From positions 1-64,000 of the forward strand of contig JARHVA010006305.1 in assembly GCA_037957365.1 (NCBI GenBank): DNA of 64,000 nucleotides, given 5' to 3'. The notes under the pieces are model-generated. The model was given only the letters and a program-made list of their open reading frames with translations, was not told where the DNA came from and did not search any database. Position numbers and translations under genes: made by a program. The stretch is from Torreya grandis (Eukaryota; Streptophyta; Pinopsida; Cupressales; Taxaceae). This document shows positions 1 to 12,165 of the stretch, in pieces; position 1 is the stretch's first letter, and each line of letters begins with the position of its first letter.

Positions 1-204
1 CTTTCTCCCTCCCATGACATTCCCTTAGATGATGGGTTTGTCACTTGTTCCAAAAATAAAAGAAGTAGAAAAAATGCCAACATTGGATTTGTTCCTAAAC
101 CAATGAGTAGATCCTCAAGGATGGTCATAAGGAACTTAGAAACTACTAAATATATTGTTAAAGGCTCCCAACAAAATCTTAAGATCCATCATGATAAGAA
201 ATGA
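1..204 (+). CDS. LINE ORF1, C-terminal end (partial)
   Basis: Frame 1 is open from the first base for 67 codons to TGA at 202-204. The peptide is basic and polar, with a DDGFVTCSKNKRSRKN stretch followed by IGFVPKPM. This resembles the C-terminal tail of plant LINE ORF1 proteins, which bind the element RNA, but no zinc knuckle is visible in this portion. Its stop overlaps the ORF2 start as ATGA at 201-204. This is the only part of the LINE without an in-frame stop. The start of the gene is outside the window, so the state of the rest is unknown. Confidence 0.65.
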   Translation, partial: LSPSHDIPLDDGFVTCSKNKRSRKNANIGFVPKPMSRSSRMVIRNLETTKYIVKGSQQNLKIHHDKK

Positions 205-3200
205 AAATCCTCTCTTAAAATGTAATCAAATTAAATAACCCCAAGAAATAAAGGACCCTTTATAACCTCATCAAAATGGTTAATCCTTCTATTCTTCTCA
301 TTCAAGAAACCAAAATTTATGACTCTAATCATGAGGTCTATGTAGCAAGAATATAAAGTAATGACCAAGCCCTTTCCTCTAATTCTACTGGTGCCTCAGG
401 TGGCCTAGCAGTCTTCTTGAACCCATATGTCCTAAGAGGAGACCTTATGTGGAAGTCTGATAGTAAAATTTATATTTTGTTCATAGATCTTGATGGTAAA
501 TGACAGATGATTTTTAACCAATTTTTATGCTCCAAATATAAAATCCACTATCAATCTTCTTTGGAAAACCTTATTGGATTTCTGAAGGACTTGTGTAAAT
601 TGGAACTAGATTCTTGCTATGATTTCAACACCCCCCTCACTCTTAGGGAAAAAAAGGAGGCTTTATAGACTTCATGGATAGCATGTTGGAGTTCAATGAC
701 TTCATCTCTAATGCAATATTAGTGGATTTAGACCTCAATGGTAATCCTTTTACATGGTCTAATAGAAGACTGGGGGGAAGATTGATCCAAGTCTGCCTAG
801 ATATATTTTTTGATCTTATTAAAATAGACATCCATTTTTACAATAGGCTTTCTTCCTTACCTAGAATTGGGTCTAATCATAATCCCTTGGTGTTTGAAGG
901 AGATAAGATTTCAAAACACAAAATACATCCCTTTCAAGTTTAAAAAGCATGTGGCTTCTTCATCCTAATCTCACAAAATCCCCAAAATATTGGTGGAAAG
1001 AACCCATCTCAGGATCTACCATGTTTATCCTCACTAAAATACTCAACTTCCTCAAAACCAAGCTGAAAATTTTAAATAAGGAAGTTTTTGGGGACATCTT
1101 CTTGTAGAAAAGGGTTATCGAAGAAAAACTTTCAGTAATTAAAGAACTCTATACCTCTGGTAATTACAATGACCTCATGGCATCTAGGGAGAAAGATTTT
1201 TTTTTGTCAATTTTCATAACTTAGAAGCAAAAGAGGAAGCCCTTTTTTAAACAAAAATACAGAAGCTTATGGTTGAAGGAGGGTGATAGGAGTACAAATT
1301 TTTTCTATTAATTATGCGTCAAAGCACATGAATGTCAATAGAATATCCCAATTTTAAATATAAAATGGGACTATAAACAGAGATGAAGATGATATCTCAC
1401 ATCATATAATTAATTTTTTTAGGAATCTTATCTTAGAGGAAGGTGTACCAGATGATCATCTCGTTGTTCCACTCTCAATAATTTTGATAAAGTCTTCACA
1501 GTTGTTAATAATGTTTCCCTCACCAAGGTTCCTTCCATATGAGGAAATAAAAAATGTGGTATTTTCAATGGAGGGATCCAAGGCACTGAGACCCAATGGG
1601 TTCCCCCCTCTTTTCTTCTAAAAATTTTGTAACATTATACATTTGGAGGTCGAAGAAGCTACTAGAGAAATTTTCCAATCAAAATCCATCTTCAAGGAAA
1701 TCAACAACACTTTCCTTGTTATGATTCCAAAAAAGTAAGGTGCTACTAATATTCAATATTTTTGGCCTATTATTCTTTACAACACCATGTATAAAATCTT
1801 ATCCTCTATGTTGGTAAAATACATGCAATCTCTCCTTAATAAGGTCATTGGGGAGAAATAGGGGGCCTTTGTGGCTAGTAGACAAATCATATATAACATT
1901 ATTCTGATTCATGAGGAAACTAACTCTATTTATAGATCTTTGAGGTAGGGCATATTACTCAAGTTGGATATGTTAAAATCTTATGATTGGGTCTCCTAGC
2001 ATTTCCTTATGCATATTCTTGAAACGTTGGACTTAAATCAATATATTAGGAAGATTATATGGAATTGTATCACCACTCCTAAATTTTCCATTATTATAAA
2101 TGGAGTTCCAAAAGATTTTTTTCCTACTTCAAGAGGAATAAGATAGGTTGACCCCCTTTCCCCTTACCTCTTCATCATTTTAGAAGAAACACTAGGTAGA
2201 AGCCTGCAAAAATCCTACACTCAAGGTCTGATTAATGGCATCTCAATAGCTCTTAACACAAATCCTATCACTCATGAACAATTCATTGATGACACCATCA
2301 TTTTAGGAGAAGACTCTATTGAAGAAGTGAAGCAATTAAAATGCATATCAAATAACTATGAAAATGTTTCTAATTAGTGTATAAATTTTCAAAATAATTC
2401 TCTCTTTTTCATTAACACCCACCCTTTTAGTAGAAAAGAATTGATAAAATATTGCACTGTCAAGTGGGAAATTTATCAACAAGTCATTTGGGTATCCTAC
2501 TTTTTGAAGGAAAAATGGATTCTAAGATTTGGAACCCTCTCATTGATCATATCCAAATAAAACTTGTGGGATGGAAGGGTCACCTTATTACTCAAGTAGG
2601 TACATACCAGCTTCTCAAGGCCTCAATTCATAGCATTCATGTTTACTAGATGTCTAGTTTTAGAATGTCTTCTAAAGTAGCCACTAAAATTGATTTTTTT
2701 TTTTAAAGTTCTTATGGAGGGGCACTGAATAAATATTTAGATATAACCTCATTACATAGGAAAAATTTTGCCTCCCAAAATCAAATGGTTGTCTCAGCTT
2801 GAGAAGCATTAAATCCATGAATAGAGCCCTGTTGGCAAAAATGGGTTGGCATTTGTTGAAATAAAATGGTGAGTGGGTAATAATTATCAAAGCTAAATAT
2901 TTGAAAGGAGTGGTAGTGGATGAATTTTTGTGGTATTAAGGCCATATAGATGGATCTACCTTCTATAAAGCTGTAACTGACTACAAGGATCTTATAAAGA
3001 AAGGTATTTTATGGAAAATTAACAATGGTGAGAAAATTGACTTCTAGGAAGATGCCTGGCTATCCTCCACCCCTGTATCCACAAAGGGGACTTGGACTAA
3101 GTGGTATAGAGACATCAAGTAAATATGGAGACCCAAAATTAAATATTACTAGGAAATTAAGGAAGGTGTAAGGTGATAGAAAATTTTCCCTAGTGATGGA

Positions 3201-4350
3201 TTCTCACTAGAAGAATCTCAAGGTATTCATAACCTCAACTCATTAATAAATTTTGTTCATATCCCTTCCATTAAGAAGGATGAGCATTTTATTTGGGCTT
3301 CTAAAGAAAATGGTTCTACTCGGTGGCTTCAGGACATGTAATCAATCTTAATTTAGAAAGTGAATGGAATTTCTAGAAAAAATTCTGGGTGAAGCATTTG
3401 AATCCCAAAGTTAATTTCTTTTTTTGGCTAGTAGTGTAGGAAAAAATTCTAATGGTAGACAAACTAGCCAAAAGAGGATTGATTACCTCTAATAGATGCC
3501 CAATTTTTTGGATTATATAAGATTCTATTCATCACCTATTCTTTGATTATCCTTTTATCTTGACTTTGTTTAACTGGCTGCTAAGTAGATTCAACCTGAC
3601 ATAGGTAAAATCAAATAGAGTCCTTTACCTCATAGTGCAATGGAATTATCCCTGAAATCTCCCTTCCCTTATTTTATTATGGCATATTAAGCTTCCTCAT
3701 TGGTTCTACTGTGTCTTAAAAGCCCATAATTATGGCCTCTTTCTAAATAAAAAACACCATCTGAAAGGTGCATTCCTTCATCTTTGCTAGGCCATCTTAA
3801 AAATTTGGAAAACTTTCCCCCCCAAAGACAAAAAATCTGCCTCTCCTTCAAATTTACATATCCTCAACAATTGGTACATTACTTAAACTTTAATCTCTCC
3901 CTCAAAATCTATAATTTGTAAGCATATAAAATGGAAGGTTCCACTAAAAGGGTGGGTGAAACTGAACTTTGATGGTGCCTCTATAAAAACCCAAGCCCCA
4001 CAGGTGGAGGAGGAGTTATAAGGAATTCAAAAAGGGGAGATGATGGATACCTATATGGGTCCTATGGGTACCCAAACAAACCCCTTATAGAGGCCAAGGC
4101 AGCCCTCTTAGGTATACAGTTGGATTTTATAACCAATTAGAATAGAATCATCATGGAGGGTGATTCGCTAAATATCCTAAATGCTCTAGAAGGTAAAATA
4201 ACCCCCTCTCATACTATTAAATACATCATTGATGATGCCAAGAAACTCTTGAGGGTCATGACTGATTTTCAAATTATCCATACCTATCAAGAAGGTAATG
4301 GGGTAGTGGACCTTCTTGCTAACATATAGTAGAACTCCACATTTTAACAC
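201..4350 (+). pseudogene. LINE ORF2: endonuclease, reverse transcriptase, RNase H (decayed)
   Basis: Starts at ATG 201, reading MKILS-stop-NV, where the family has MKILSWNVRGLN, so the Trp codon became a stop. Endonuclease traces: LIQETKIY (about 300-320), GGLAVFLNP (about 402), FNTPLTLREK (about 625-650), and GSNHNPLVF in place of GSDHNPLVF (about 870-895). Reverse transcriptase traces: SMEGSKALRPNGFPPLFF (about 1567-1620), GAFVASRQI (about 1865), KLDMLKSYD (about 1961-1990), DPLSPYLFII (about 2150-2180) and FIDDTIIL for the catalytic box (about 2281-2305). A zinc-binding reverse transcriptase tail follows (NPKVNFFFWLVV, about 3400-3435). RNase H begins at KLNFDGAS (about 3963) with EGDSLNILNAL (about 4155-4190). 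Numerous TAG stops and frameshifts interrupt it, and the catalytic Asp pair survives. Confidence 0.85.
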
Positions 4351-4623
4351 ATTACCATGATGCAAGTAATGTTCCTAATAACATCCTCAAATCCTTAATA
4401 GTTGGAATTACTATTGTGTGTTAGGAACATCATCTCACTTAATGTGTATGATATTTCATCCAAGGGGTGGATTTTAATTATGTTGATCTACAATTATGTC
4501 TATAAGAGGAGGTGCAATTACTATAAGGTGATATTGGTGGGTTTCCCAAACTCAATTTATATTATTCAAAATCGCTCGATCCAAAACTTTCCACCTACTC
4601 TCCTTAGCTCTACAAAAATCACT

Positions 4624-5860
4624 ATGATGGGAGATGATAGGGAAAGGCTTGAACCCATTTATTTTATAAAAGTACATGGCTAGAAAAAAAATTGAAAGAA
4701 ATTTAAACATAGGGGCCTCACCAAGTTTATGGAGAGAATCAAAGAGCATAATGCAGAAGTAGCTCATGAATTTATAATGCCCTAGAACAAATGAAAGGTG
4801 ACCATTCATGGCATAAGAATCACTATTACAAAAGAATTCATTGGAGAAGTGATCGATATGTCCTATGAAGGGACTAAGGCATTCAAAGACCAAACAAAAA
4901 AATATGAGCTATTGTAACTATTCTTTGAGATGAATCATTTTGTGAAGACTAAAAAGAAATCCTTCCCATGGACATATCTTCCTCATCACTAGCCTAAAAT
5001 CTATCTCCAAGTTATGCACTATGTGACCCTTAAAGGTAAATTCATATTGATTGTTTCTCACCACTTCCTATTTTTGAATCACTTTATTGGTTATAAGATA
5101 AGTCTTCCTTTATTTTTGCTTAAATATCTTGAAAGCACCATTTTCCTTCACCAAGTGAATGAGACTAACCCTATCCTCTACAAAATATTCATCCTTCTCC
5201 TCATTAAAAACATCCAAACCCTTCATGGTTGAGAGGTCCCCCCAGGGGGATTCTCCACTACGGAGGACTCCTTAGAAGAGGAGCCCACCTCAGGATCCTA
5301 CTAACCCTTCAAGAGCACCCCCAAGGCTAGCCTTTCCAAATCCCCCATCGATGACCTCCCCCTCAAGTTGTTCATACCTAAACCTAAATAGATATACCTT
5401 AATGTGGGTACTTATAAGGAGACTACCTAGAAGGGTAAAGCCATTATGACTAAGAAAATGAAAAGGAACAAAGTATAACTAGATAAGTTCAACTTCAAAG
5501 TGTAAGAGGTAGGGATGGCCATCTCTAAGCTTAAATAGGATTTTAATGCTCTATATAGATAGGTCAAGTCCATAGTGTAGTCTTTCATTTAGTCCTCCCA
5601 ACCAGCCTTGACCCCTATCATATAGTTACGCAAGAACCTAGGATCCCCCCACTAGGTTCCCCCAAGGTAGTCCCCACAAATTAAACTCCCTTACAAGTCA
5701 AAGGATAGAAATGACCTCGTATGATCTTTCTTGGAGAAGTAGCTAAAGGTCTTAGGAATCATACATGGGCTAAGATTTTAAAGGTTAAATAGAAAACCTT
5801 AGTGAAGAATCTTGAGGATGTTAAAGACTTGTCAGAGGGACCTTCCTCCTAATATTTGTT
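4624..5860 (+). pseudogene. Third LINE ORF downstream of RNase H, unknown product (decayed)
   Basis: A long relic frame begins at ATG 4624/4627 (MMGDDRERLEP) and runs through several TAG/TAA stops to about 5850. The first third is mixed charged, with ITKEFIGEVIDMSYEGTKAF. The middle is hydrophobic and aromatic, from YVTLKGKFILIVSHHFLFLN (5021-5080) to the end of an open run at 5229. The last third is Ser/Pro/Lys-rich. The order resembles uncharacterised plant transposon-associated ORFs, but I cannot name the family. The minus-strand copy at 51455-52960 encodes the same protein (RLEPTSYSKLQG; EDFIG; KGFPHANLP), which shows that this frame was once coding and belongs to the LINE. No ORF like this is standard in plant LINEs, so function is unassigned. 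Confidence 0.6.
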
Positions 5861-6344
5861 TTTGTTTTTATATTTTTCCTTGCTTTTAGTTTAGGTTAGT
5901 GGGTTTTTATGTTTTTGTTGGAAAATGTTTGCTTGGTCTATTGATGCCTTTTATATTTCACTTTCATGGTTCCAAGATCCCTGTAAAACTTGGTTTATTA
6001 CCCTATCAAATCAGAAAAAATATATGGGAAAATTTAGCATAAAACTATAATTATATCAATTGAAAATATTAAATTTCACTAATTTATGTAATTTCCATAA
6101 TTTACCCTAATTTCCCCACTTTCTATAATTTTCCCTATTTTTCACTAATTTCATCAAGTGTGGTATAATCCTTCTCTAATTATATCATAATTGTATTTAA
6201 TGTACATAACTTATGTAATTTATAATGATTCACCAAAAAAAAATTAATTTCTCATATTTGTCACTAATTTCTTAATTTCATAAGTTTGGCAAACAATTGT
6301 CAATTTTGGCCTAATTTTATTTATTTTCAAACTAGGATATAAAT

Positions 6345-6387
6345 AATTATTATTATTATTATTATTATTATTCTAATAATAATAATA
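6345..6387. repeat. (ATT)n microsatellite with adjacent (AAT)n
   Basis: An ATT run from 6345 to about 6372 is followed by AAT units to about 6387. It sits in unit A at the position where unit B has an ATG run. Confidence 0.9.
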
Positions 6388-6719
6388 CATGAAAAAATAA
6401 GATAAAAATAATTATTATATCAAATGAAAAAATGAAAAAAATCACTAATTTATGTAATTTCCACAATTTTAATTATTTTCTATAATTTCCCCTAATTTCC
6501 CCACTTTCTATAATTTTCCTTATTTTTCACCAATTTTATCAAGTGTTTCATAATTTAACTCTAATTTTACCCTAATTTACTCTAATTTCCATAATTTATG
6601 TAATTTCACATGATTCTCCCAATTTCTACAATTTCTCCTATTTGTCGCTAATACCCTGATTTCATAAGTTTGGAATAATTTCATTGATTTTGACCTAATT
6701 TAATTAATTTCCAAACTAA

Positions 6720-6720
<1 letters not shown>

Positions 6721-6803
<83 letters not shown>

Positions 6804-6818
6804 ATGATGATGATGATG
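6721..6818. repeat. (ATG)n microsatellite, about 32 units
   Basis: Nearly pure ATG/GAT triplets, with one 2-bp break near 6803-6804. It lies inside unit B of the tandem repeat. Confidence 0.95.
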
Positions 6819-8857
6819 GAATAAAATTAAGATAAAAATAAGAATTATATCAAATGAAAAAATGTAGAATTTTACTAATTTATATAATTTACACAAATTT
6901 CATTAATTTATGTAATTTGTCACTAATGTGAACTTCATTTCTACAATGAATGCGTTGAGGTAAACATGCCTCAATTTTTGAAAAATGAGGACCCTTGTTT
7001 AATTTTTCAAATTATGTTATGAATTGACATTCAAACTAATCAATATTGCATTATTGAATATCATGTTTACTTTAGCTTTCATTGGCATGTCAACATAGGA
7101 TTTTCATTTAACTTGATCTAACATTGCTAATGTTTAACTTTTGTTTATCCATATGAAGGTTTAATGAATTCCAAATTGTGTGAACACTATTTAGGGTTTT
7201 ATACCTTAATGCTAATTTGACCCTTTATTTTGATTGACCCTTGGTCTCTTATTGTCTAATTGAATCTATTTTTAAATCATGTAAAAATCCTAGTCTAATA
7301 TATTTTAGCCTAGGTATTTTTAATTAGATTCAAATTTGTGCAGGTCAAATTTATGCGAGAACATTTCATCATGTCCTAGACTTAGTTTAATTTTTTATCC
7401 TGATGTTCTACTCATGTTTATCAACATGACCAAAACTTTAGTCTAAATTTTTTATCTTAAGACCTTTATACCTTGAGACCCCACTAAGTCTACTTTATTG
7501 TTCTCATAAACTAAGTATAGGGACACTTTATTATGTTTCAAACTCAGTCTAATGTTTTATCCTAAGTCCTAATTATATTTATCAATACAATTAATACTTT
7601 AGACTAAAACTTTATCCTAAGTCTCTTTATATTACCTGAGCCCTAACTTAATTTATTTTCATTACACATTGGAATGGATCAATGTGAGGATGACAAGTGG
7701 AAAAATCTTAGAGATTAGCAGGGAGATCTATGGTACATGGGCACACACCTAGGTCAAAATTTCAAATAACTCATATCAAGCATGAGAGTGACAAGTGTCA
7801 CCACCTTGGAGGTAGCTCAAAGAATATATAGCGAGTGAAGATTCAAAAAATCAACTATCCTATAAAGCAAGTAGAGCAACCAATTATATTTGACCTCCTG
7901 GATTGAGATCAATGGAGCACATTGAAGAGTACATTAAAGATCTAACGATTAAAGGCAAAGTCAACACATACAAAAATTCCTAAGAAGAATGAGATGATGA
8001 TAAGTATCATCATCACGGTGAATCATCATCATGGTGACTGTTCAAAATATCAATAATATGCACAGAGCAGGTTTAATAATAGGTAGATCATAATCAATGG
8101 TGCATGTTGTTCCATGCAAATAAGATCCAGTGATGCGGGATGAAGTTGACTTTTCAAAGATATTAGAATAAGCATAATATCAACACATGTCATAAACATG
8201 ATAAATGAAATAGAGATCAACCAATGGATTTTAACCTCTTGGATCAAGATCTAATGATGAGTGAAGATTTGACAATTCAATGAGCCCAGATCATGTGAAA
8301 GGATACCATGTGGTGTAAAGGTGTTAAGTGATGGAGTGTATTTTCAAGAAACATAAAAGGCTTGTAGATATACCAAGTGGTATGATCTTAGATGCACATA
8401 CCAAAGATCAATGGTCCATGATAATTCAAAGTTAGAGGACTCGATAGAAGATCGATGGAGCATGTTTAATCAAGTTGTGAAAAAGCATGATAAAGTGGCA
8501 CATGTCCCAAAAAGGATAAATGATCACATTTTAAAATTAATAAATAATTTGACACGATGGAGCCACATAAGTAACACAAGTCAATTAAAAATATATTATG
8601 GAACCATAGACATGAAAGGTATAAATGCATGATCCAAGTAAAATCTAAGGCACATAAACTCATTATTTGAACTCAATTGACTCCATTGAAGCTCTGTGTA
8701 AACCTTCAAGAAATCCCTAAGTGTATGAAAGCCCTAGTTTTTCCCTACTTTAATTATGATCAAGTTGAATAAAATTAAATTATCATCTATACAAAGATAA
8801 TTTAATCAAGAACTAAATTGTAGCTCACTAGTGAGAATTTTGATAAAATTCATAGCA

Positions 8858-11800
8858 ATGGCAACTCAAAAGAATGTTTTAAAGGAAGATGTGGAACTGT
8901 ACTTGAAAATAGATGTTGAAGGTCATATTTTCAAGGATATTGAGTTCATAACCTTTGATTTAAACATAAGAGACAATAATTGGTTGAAATTGTTCTGAAT
9001 GATCAAGAATTAACTAGCCATCACTAGGGAAGAGGAGAATAATCTCTCAGCAAAGAGGTATATGAAGACATTGTTACAATTCAAATAACTAGTCTCCATT
9101 ATGTAGAAATGAATCCTGAGTTACTCCAATACATTGACATTCTTTCTCCCATTTTCAATGAAACTAAGATAAATAAGGGAATGATAATTAATGAACACAA
9201 TCTAATAAAAGTTGTTTATATTTTTGTTGTTACATTTGAGTCATTTATAAACTTTCCAAACCCCAAATTGACCTAGCCTCTATCACTTATCGGGCCAAAG
9301 AAAATAATTTGATGGACACCCTTGCCATGTGGCTAGATTTTAGAAACCAAGTATTTTAAAACCTTAGCAAGAACATTCCTATCAACCAATTCAGATCTAG
9401 AATTAGGATGACAATGACAATGTTTAACAAATAATGTGGGGATGAAACCATAGCTTATGTAAATCCAATATGGGTGCCCATAGTCTACTTTATAGCTAAA
9501 AAAGCAATTATCCCCCTCTAGGTGAGATAATTAGCATCTCTTTGAGAAGACAAGTATTTGTAATTAGGTATAAAAAGAAAACCTAGTTTTTCATGATGTC
9601 ATATCTCTTATATGCCTTTGTGAAACAAAAATATCCAAAATCAAAAGGAATGGTCCCCAAATGGAACATAGATAGTTTCAAAATACTATTCTAAGTTGCA
9701 CATCTTCAATTATAGGGACCAAATTCAATTTATTTGTGGTTGTGTCTACCCTACCCTAAGTGAAGCCATAACTAGCATTCTAATGACAAGAATTATCCCA
9801 CTAATTAGAAAATATATTGAAGTTATGGGGGATATATGGCTATATCCAAAATTCACTATTATAAGGGTTGAGGGAACTCAAAGTTCTCCTCTCAAGCTAC
9901 CTATTCATTTCTTTGATAAGTTAGATTAGAAAGAGGTTAAATACTAACTAATCCATGGCATAGAAGGTATTTAGAAGGCCAAAAGAAAGGGACTCCTTCA
10001 CAACATCCCAATAATAATTGGAAAGACTGTATTTAGATAGTGGAACAATATTAAAGTTACATCAAAACACAAATCATCCTTTAACCTACAGATTGATGAG
10101 GTCAGACAATGGGATCCTTATGGAAACATTAAGGAGCATTTGAAAAATAAAAGAATTATAAATGTGCCTTATGATCATGAGCCTAGTGCCTTTAATCCCA
10201 TTTACACCAAAGCATCCTCTTATTTCAAATTCATAAGGAGATTGAAAGAACATAGCCTAAGGCCTGAGTCTAGGCTAGAAATAAATCAAAACTTGGATGA
10301 TAGGTGGAAATTGGGCCCAAAATAGTACCAACTTACTAATGGTGAACCTTCTAGACCACCACCAGTTAGTGTATAGGCAAAGACACAAAAACACGAAGAG
10401 GGGAGGCCAAAGCCAAGTGAGATTGTTTCTATTTCATCAACTCAAAAACCTTCTAAAGTAGTAGAACATGAATTACATCAAGAAAAAGTTCATATGATAA
10501 CCATAAACCCTCAAGAGTCTATTGAGAATGGTATCTATGAAATACATAGATTCAGTGATGAATAAACCCATATTAAGGAAATAAAGGAAGAGAAAAGGAA
10601 AGAGTGGCATTGTAATTAGTTTTAGTTGACACCCCAAAGAGGAAGACTAAGCTGGTCTTTGTTTCCAAAGAAAAAAGACCCAAAGTTACTTTCACTACTC
10701 CTCTAAGTGAAGTTAATATATTCAGTGAAGAAAACTTGTTGTCTAGTCCACCCATTCTAGAATGGTTCTTGTATGAATATAGATTTTATATAGTTCCTAC
10801 TATACATCACCCTTAGGCTATAATGAAATCCATTAATATTCTTATTCATGAAGAGCTTAAGCCATGGACAATTGCTTTATAAGAAGAGGAGGCTAGATGA
10901 CTAGTTACACCAGATGACACAGTAACTTCATCACAAATGGAGGTCCCAATCCCACAAGTGACTCAATCCATATTTAGAGTAAAATTTTACCCGAATACTA
11001 TTGGCTTATTAAGGGAAATTGAGAAAAATATGATGGTAGGTGGTGACATCATATATCAAAGGGTAGAGCCGTTGACCAATTTGACTCAAAAATAATGACA
11101 AAGTCTTGGAGAAGATCCTATTTTGAAGAGGATCCCTTGGAGTTAGCCCAAACTCAGTCAAAATAATTGAATGCTACCATTAAGTGTTGGTAAAAAAAAA
11201 AAGAACTTGGAGGAGCAAGTTATCTTGTCTATTCCATAAGCTATGATCAATATGTTGGAAGCTACTTTATATGATATGTTCAAATCCTTGAATTCAATGA
11301 AGTCTAGACATGATGTAGTGAGCAACTAGTATACATTGGCTAAGAACCAAGTAGCTCAGTGGCAAGATTCATATGGCAAGGTGAAGGACTTGGTCACTAT
11401 TTTGACATAAGATCAAATTATTAATTTCAAGACAATCATCCTAGCCCACTTGAACATGGCTATAGTTGTATTGACAAAGAAGATCAAGGGTTTGAGTAAA
11501 TCATCCAAGAGTCTAGAGGATATTTCTAAGGATGGCAAACAATTATATATCAAAATGAGGGATATATTTGGGATCATGATCATAGACCCAAATACACTCA
11601 TCCCTATTGGTCTAATCACTAATGAGAAATTCAAACTTAGGGCTACTCAAATTATGCAGGAGGTAAGAAATCAAAGCCAAGGAAGGATAGGGGTTGAAAA
11701 TAGTAGGATTTTGGACATGATCCTAAATGTAGAGGAGAATATTGGTGAATCTAGGAGCATTAGAGAACCATTAAATAGAGATGACAAGGACTTTAGAGAC

Positions 11801-11965
11801 CTAGCAAATCAATAAGTTGAGTTTTTCATGGAACCCATCATCAACCTCAAGCTAATTAAGGGACAACATGAAAAGGCAATGAAGATCCTACATTAGTAAT
11901 AAGGGACCACAACAACAAAGGAGTCCCAAAGTCAAATTAGTTTATTTAAGTATATTATTTTTTAA
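8858..11965 (+). pseudogene. LTR-borne ORF, unknown product, 5' LTR copy
   Basis: A relic frame of about 1,030 codons starts at ATG 8858 (MATQKNVLKEDVELYLK) and runs to TAA 11963-11965, with scattered stops and small frameshifts. Longest open runs are 9696-9929, 10140-10325 and 11450-11815. The N-terminal third is mixed hydrophobic (DIEFIT, NNWLKLF). The middle has conserved NVPYDHEP and FNPIYTKASSYFK. The later part is rich in Pro, Ser, Lys and Glu. The C-terminal part is Lys/Asp/Ile-rich and could form coiled coil (from about 11450). There are no reverse transcriptase, transposase or zinc-knuckle motifs and no clear membrane segment. Stops fall at different places in the two LTR copies, so it was open when the LTRs were identical. 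Function unknown. Confidence 0.7.
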
Positions 11966-12155
11966 CTTGACATGTATAACATTTTAAAAAAAGAATAATC
12001 TTTTTGTAAAGTCATGTGCAACTTGTAAAGCACATTGCCTATAGGTCAATCCATTAGGAGATGTCATAGTTTTAGAACATTGTAGAAAGGATAGATGTCT
12101 ATGACACTTGTCTAATTGTAATTTGACATGAATAACCAACATACCTCCTTAGTTT

Positions 12156-12165
12156 TATATATAAG
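12156..12165 (+). promoter_or_regulatory. TATA box of 5' LTR
   Basis: TATATATAAG lies 190 bp after the LTR ORF. The other LTR keeps TATATAAGG at 43636-43644 in the same context (GTTAGTTTT before it). AATAAA at 12203-12208 lies about 40 bp downstream, as expected near the R region, but is missing in the 3' LTR. This puts the LTR ORF in U3. Confidence 0.55.

Larger units (their letters stand above)
1..6024 (+). mobile_element. LINE (non-LTR retrotransposon), 5' end cut by window
   Basis: A plant LINE read in the order ORF1 end, ORF2 (endonuclease, reverse transcriptase, zinc-binding region, RNase H), a further ORF, then a 3' tail. The tail near 5985-6020 ends in a run like TATCAAATCAGAAAAAATA, with no LTR, as expected for target-primed elements. 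A second, minus-strand copy of the last 1.5 kb lies at about 51455-52960 and ends at the same kind of tail, which fixes the 3' end. The coding regions carry many stops and some frameshifts, so the copy is dead. The 5' part lies outside the window. Confidence 0.88.
6050..6935. repeat. Tandem repeat, about 400 bp unit, two copies plus a partial third
   Basis: Unit A runs about 6050-6428, unit B about 6429-6857, and the beginning of a third follows to about 6935. Shared landmarks: CACTAATTTATGTAATTTCC, then TTTCCCCACTTTCTATAATT (6112 and 6498), TTTCATAAGTTTGG (6276 and 6660), and ATATCAAATGAAAAAATG (6417 and 6848). The units are diverged and AT-rich. Each carries a triplet microsatellite at the equivalent position. 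No coding potential is seen; a poly-isoleucine frame on the minus strand is only the ATG repeat read backwards. Confidence 0.7.

Noticed and set aside
6681..6896. Minus-strand ORF with a poly-isoleucine run
   Set aside because: It is the ATG microsatellite read in reverse.
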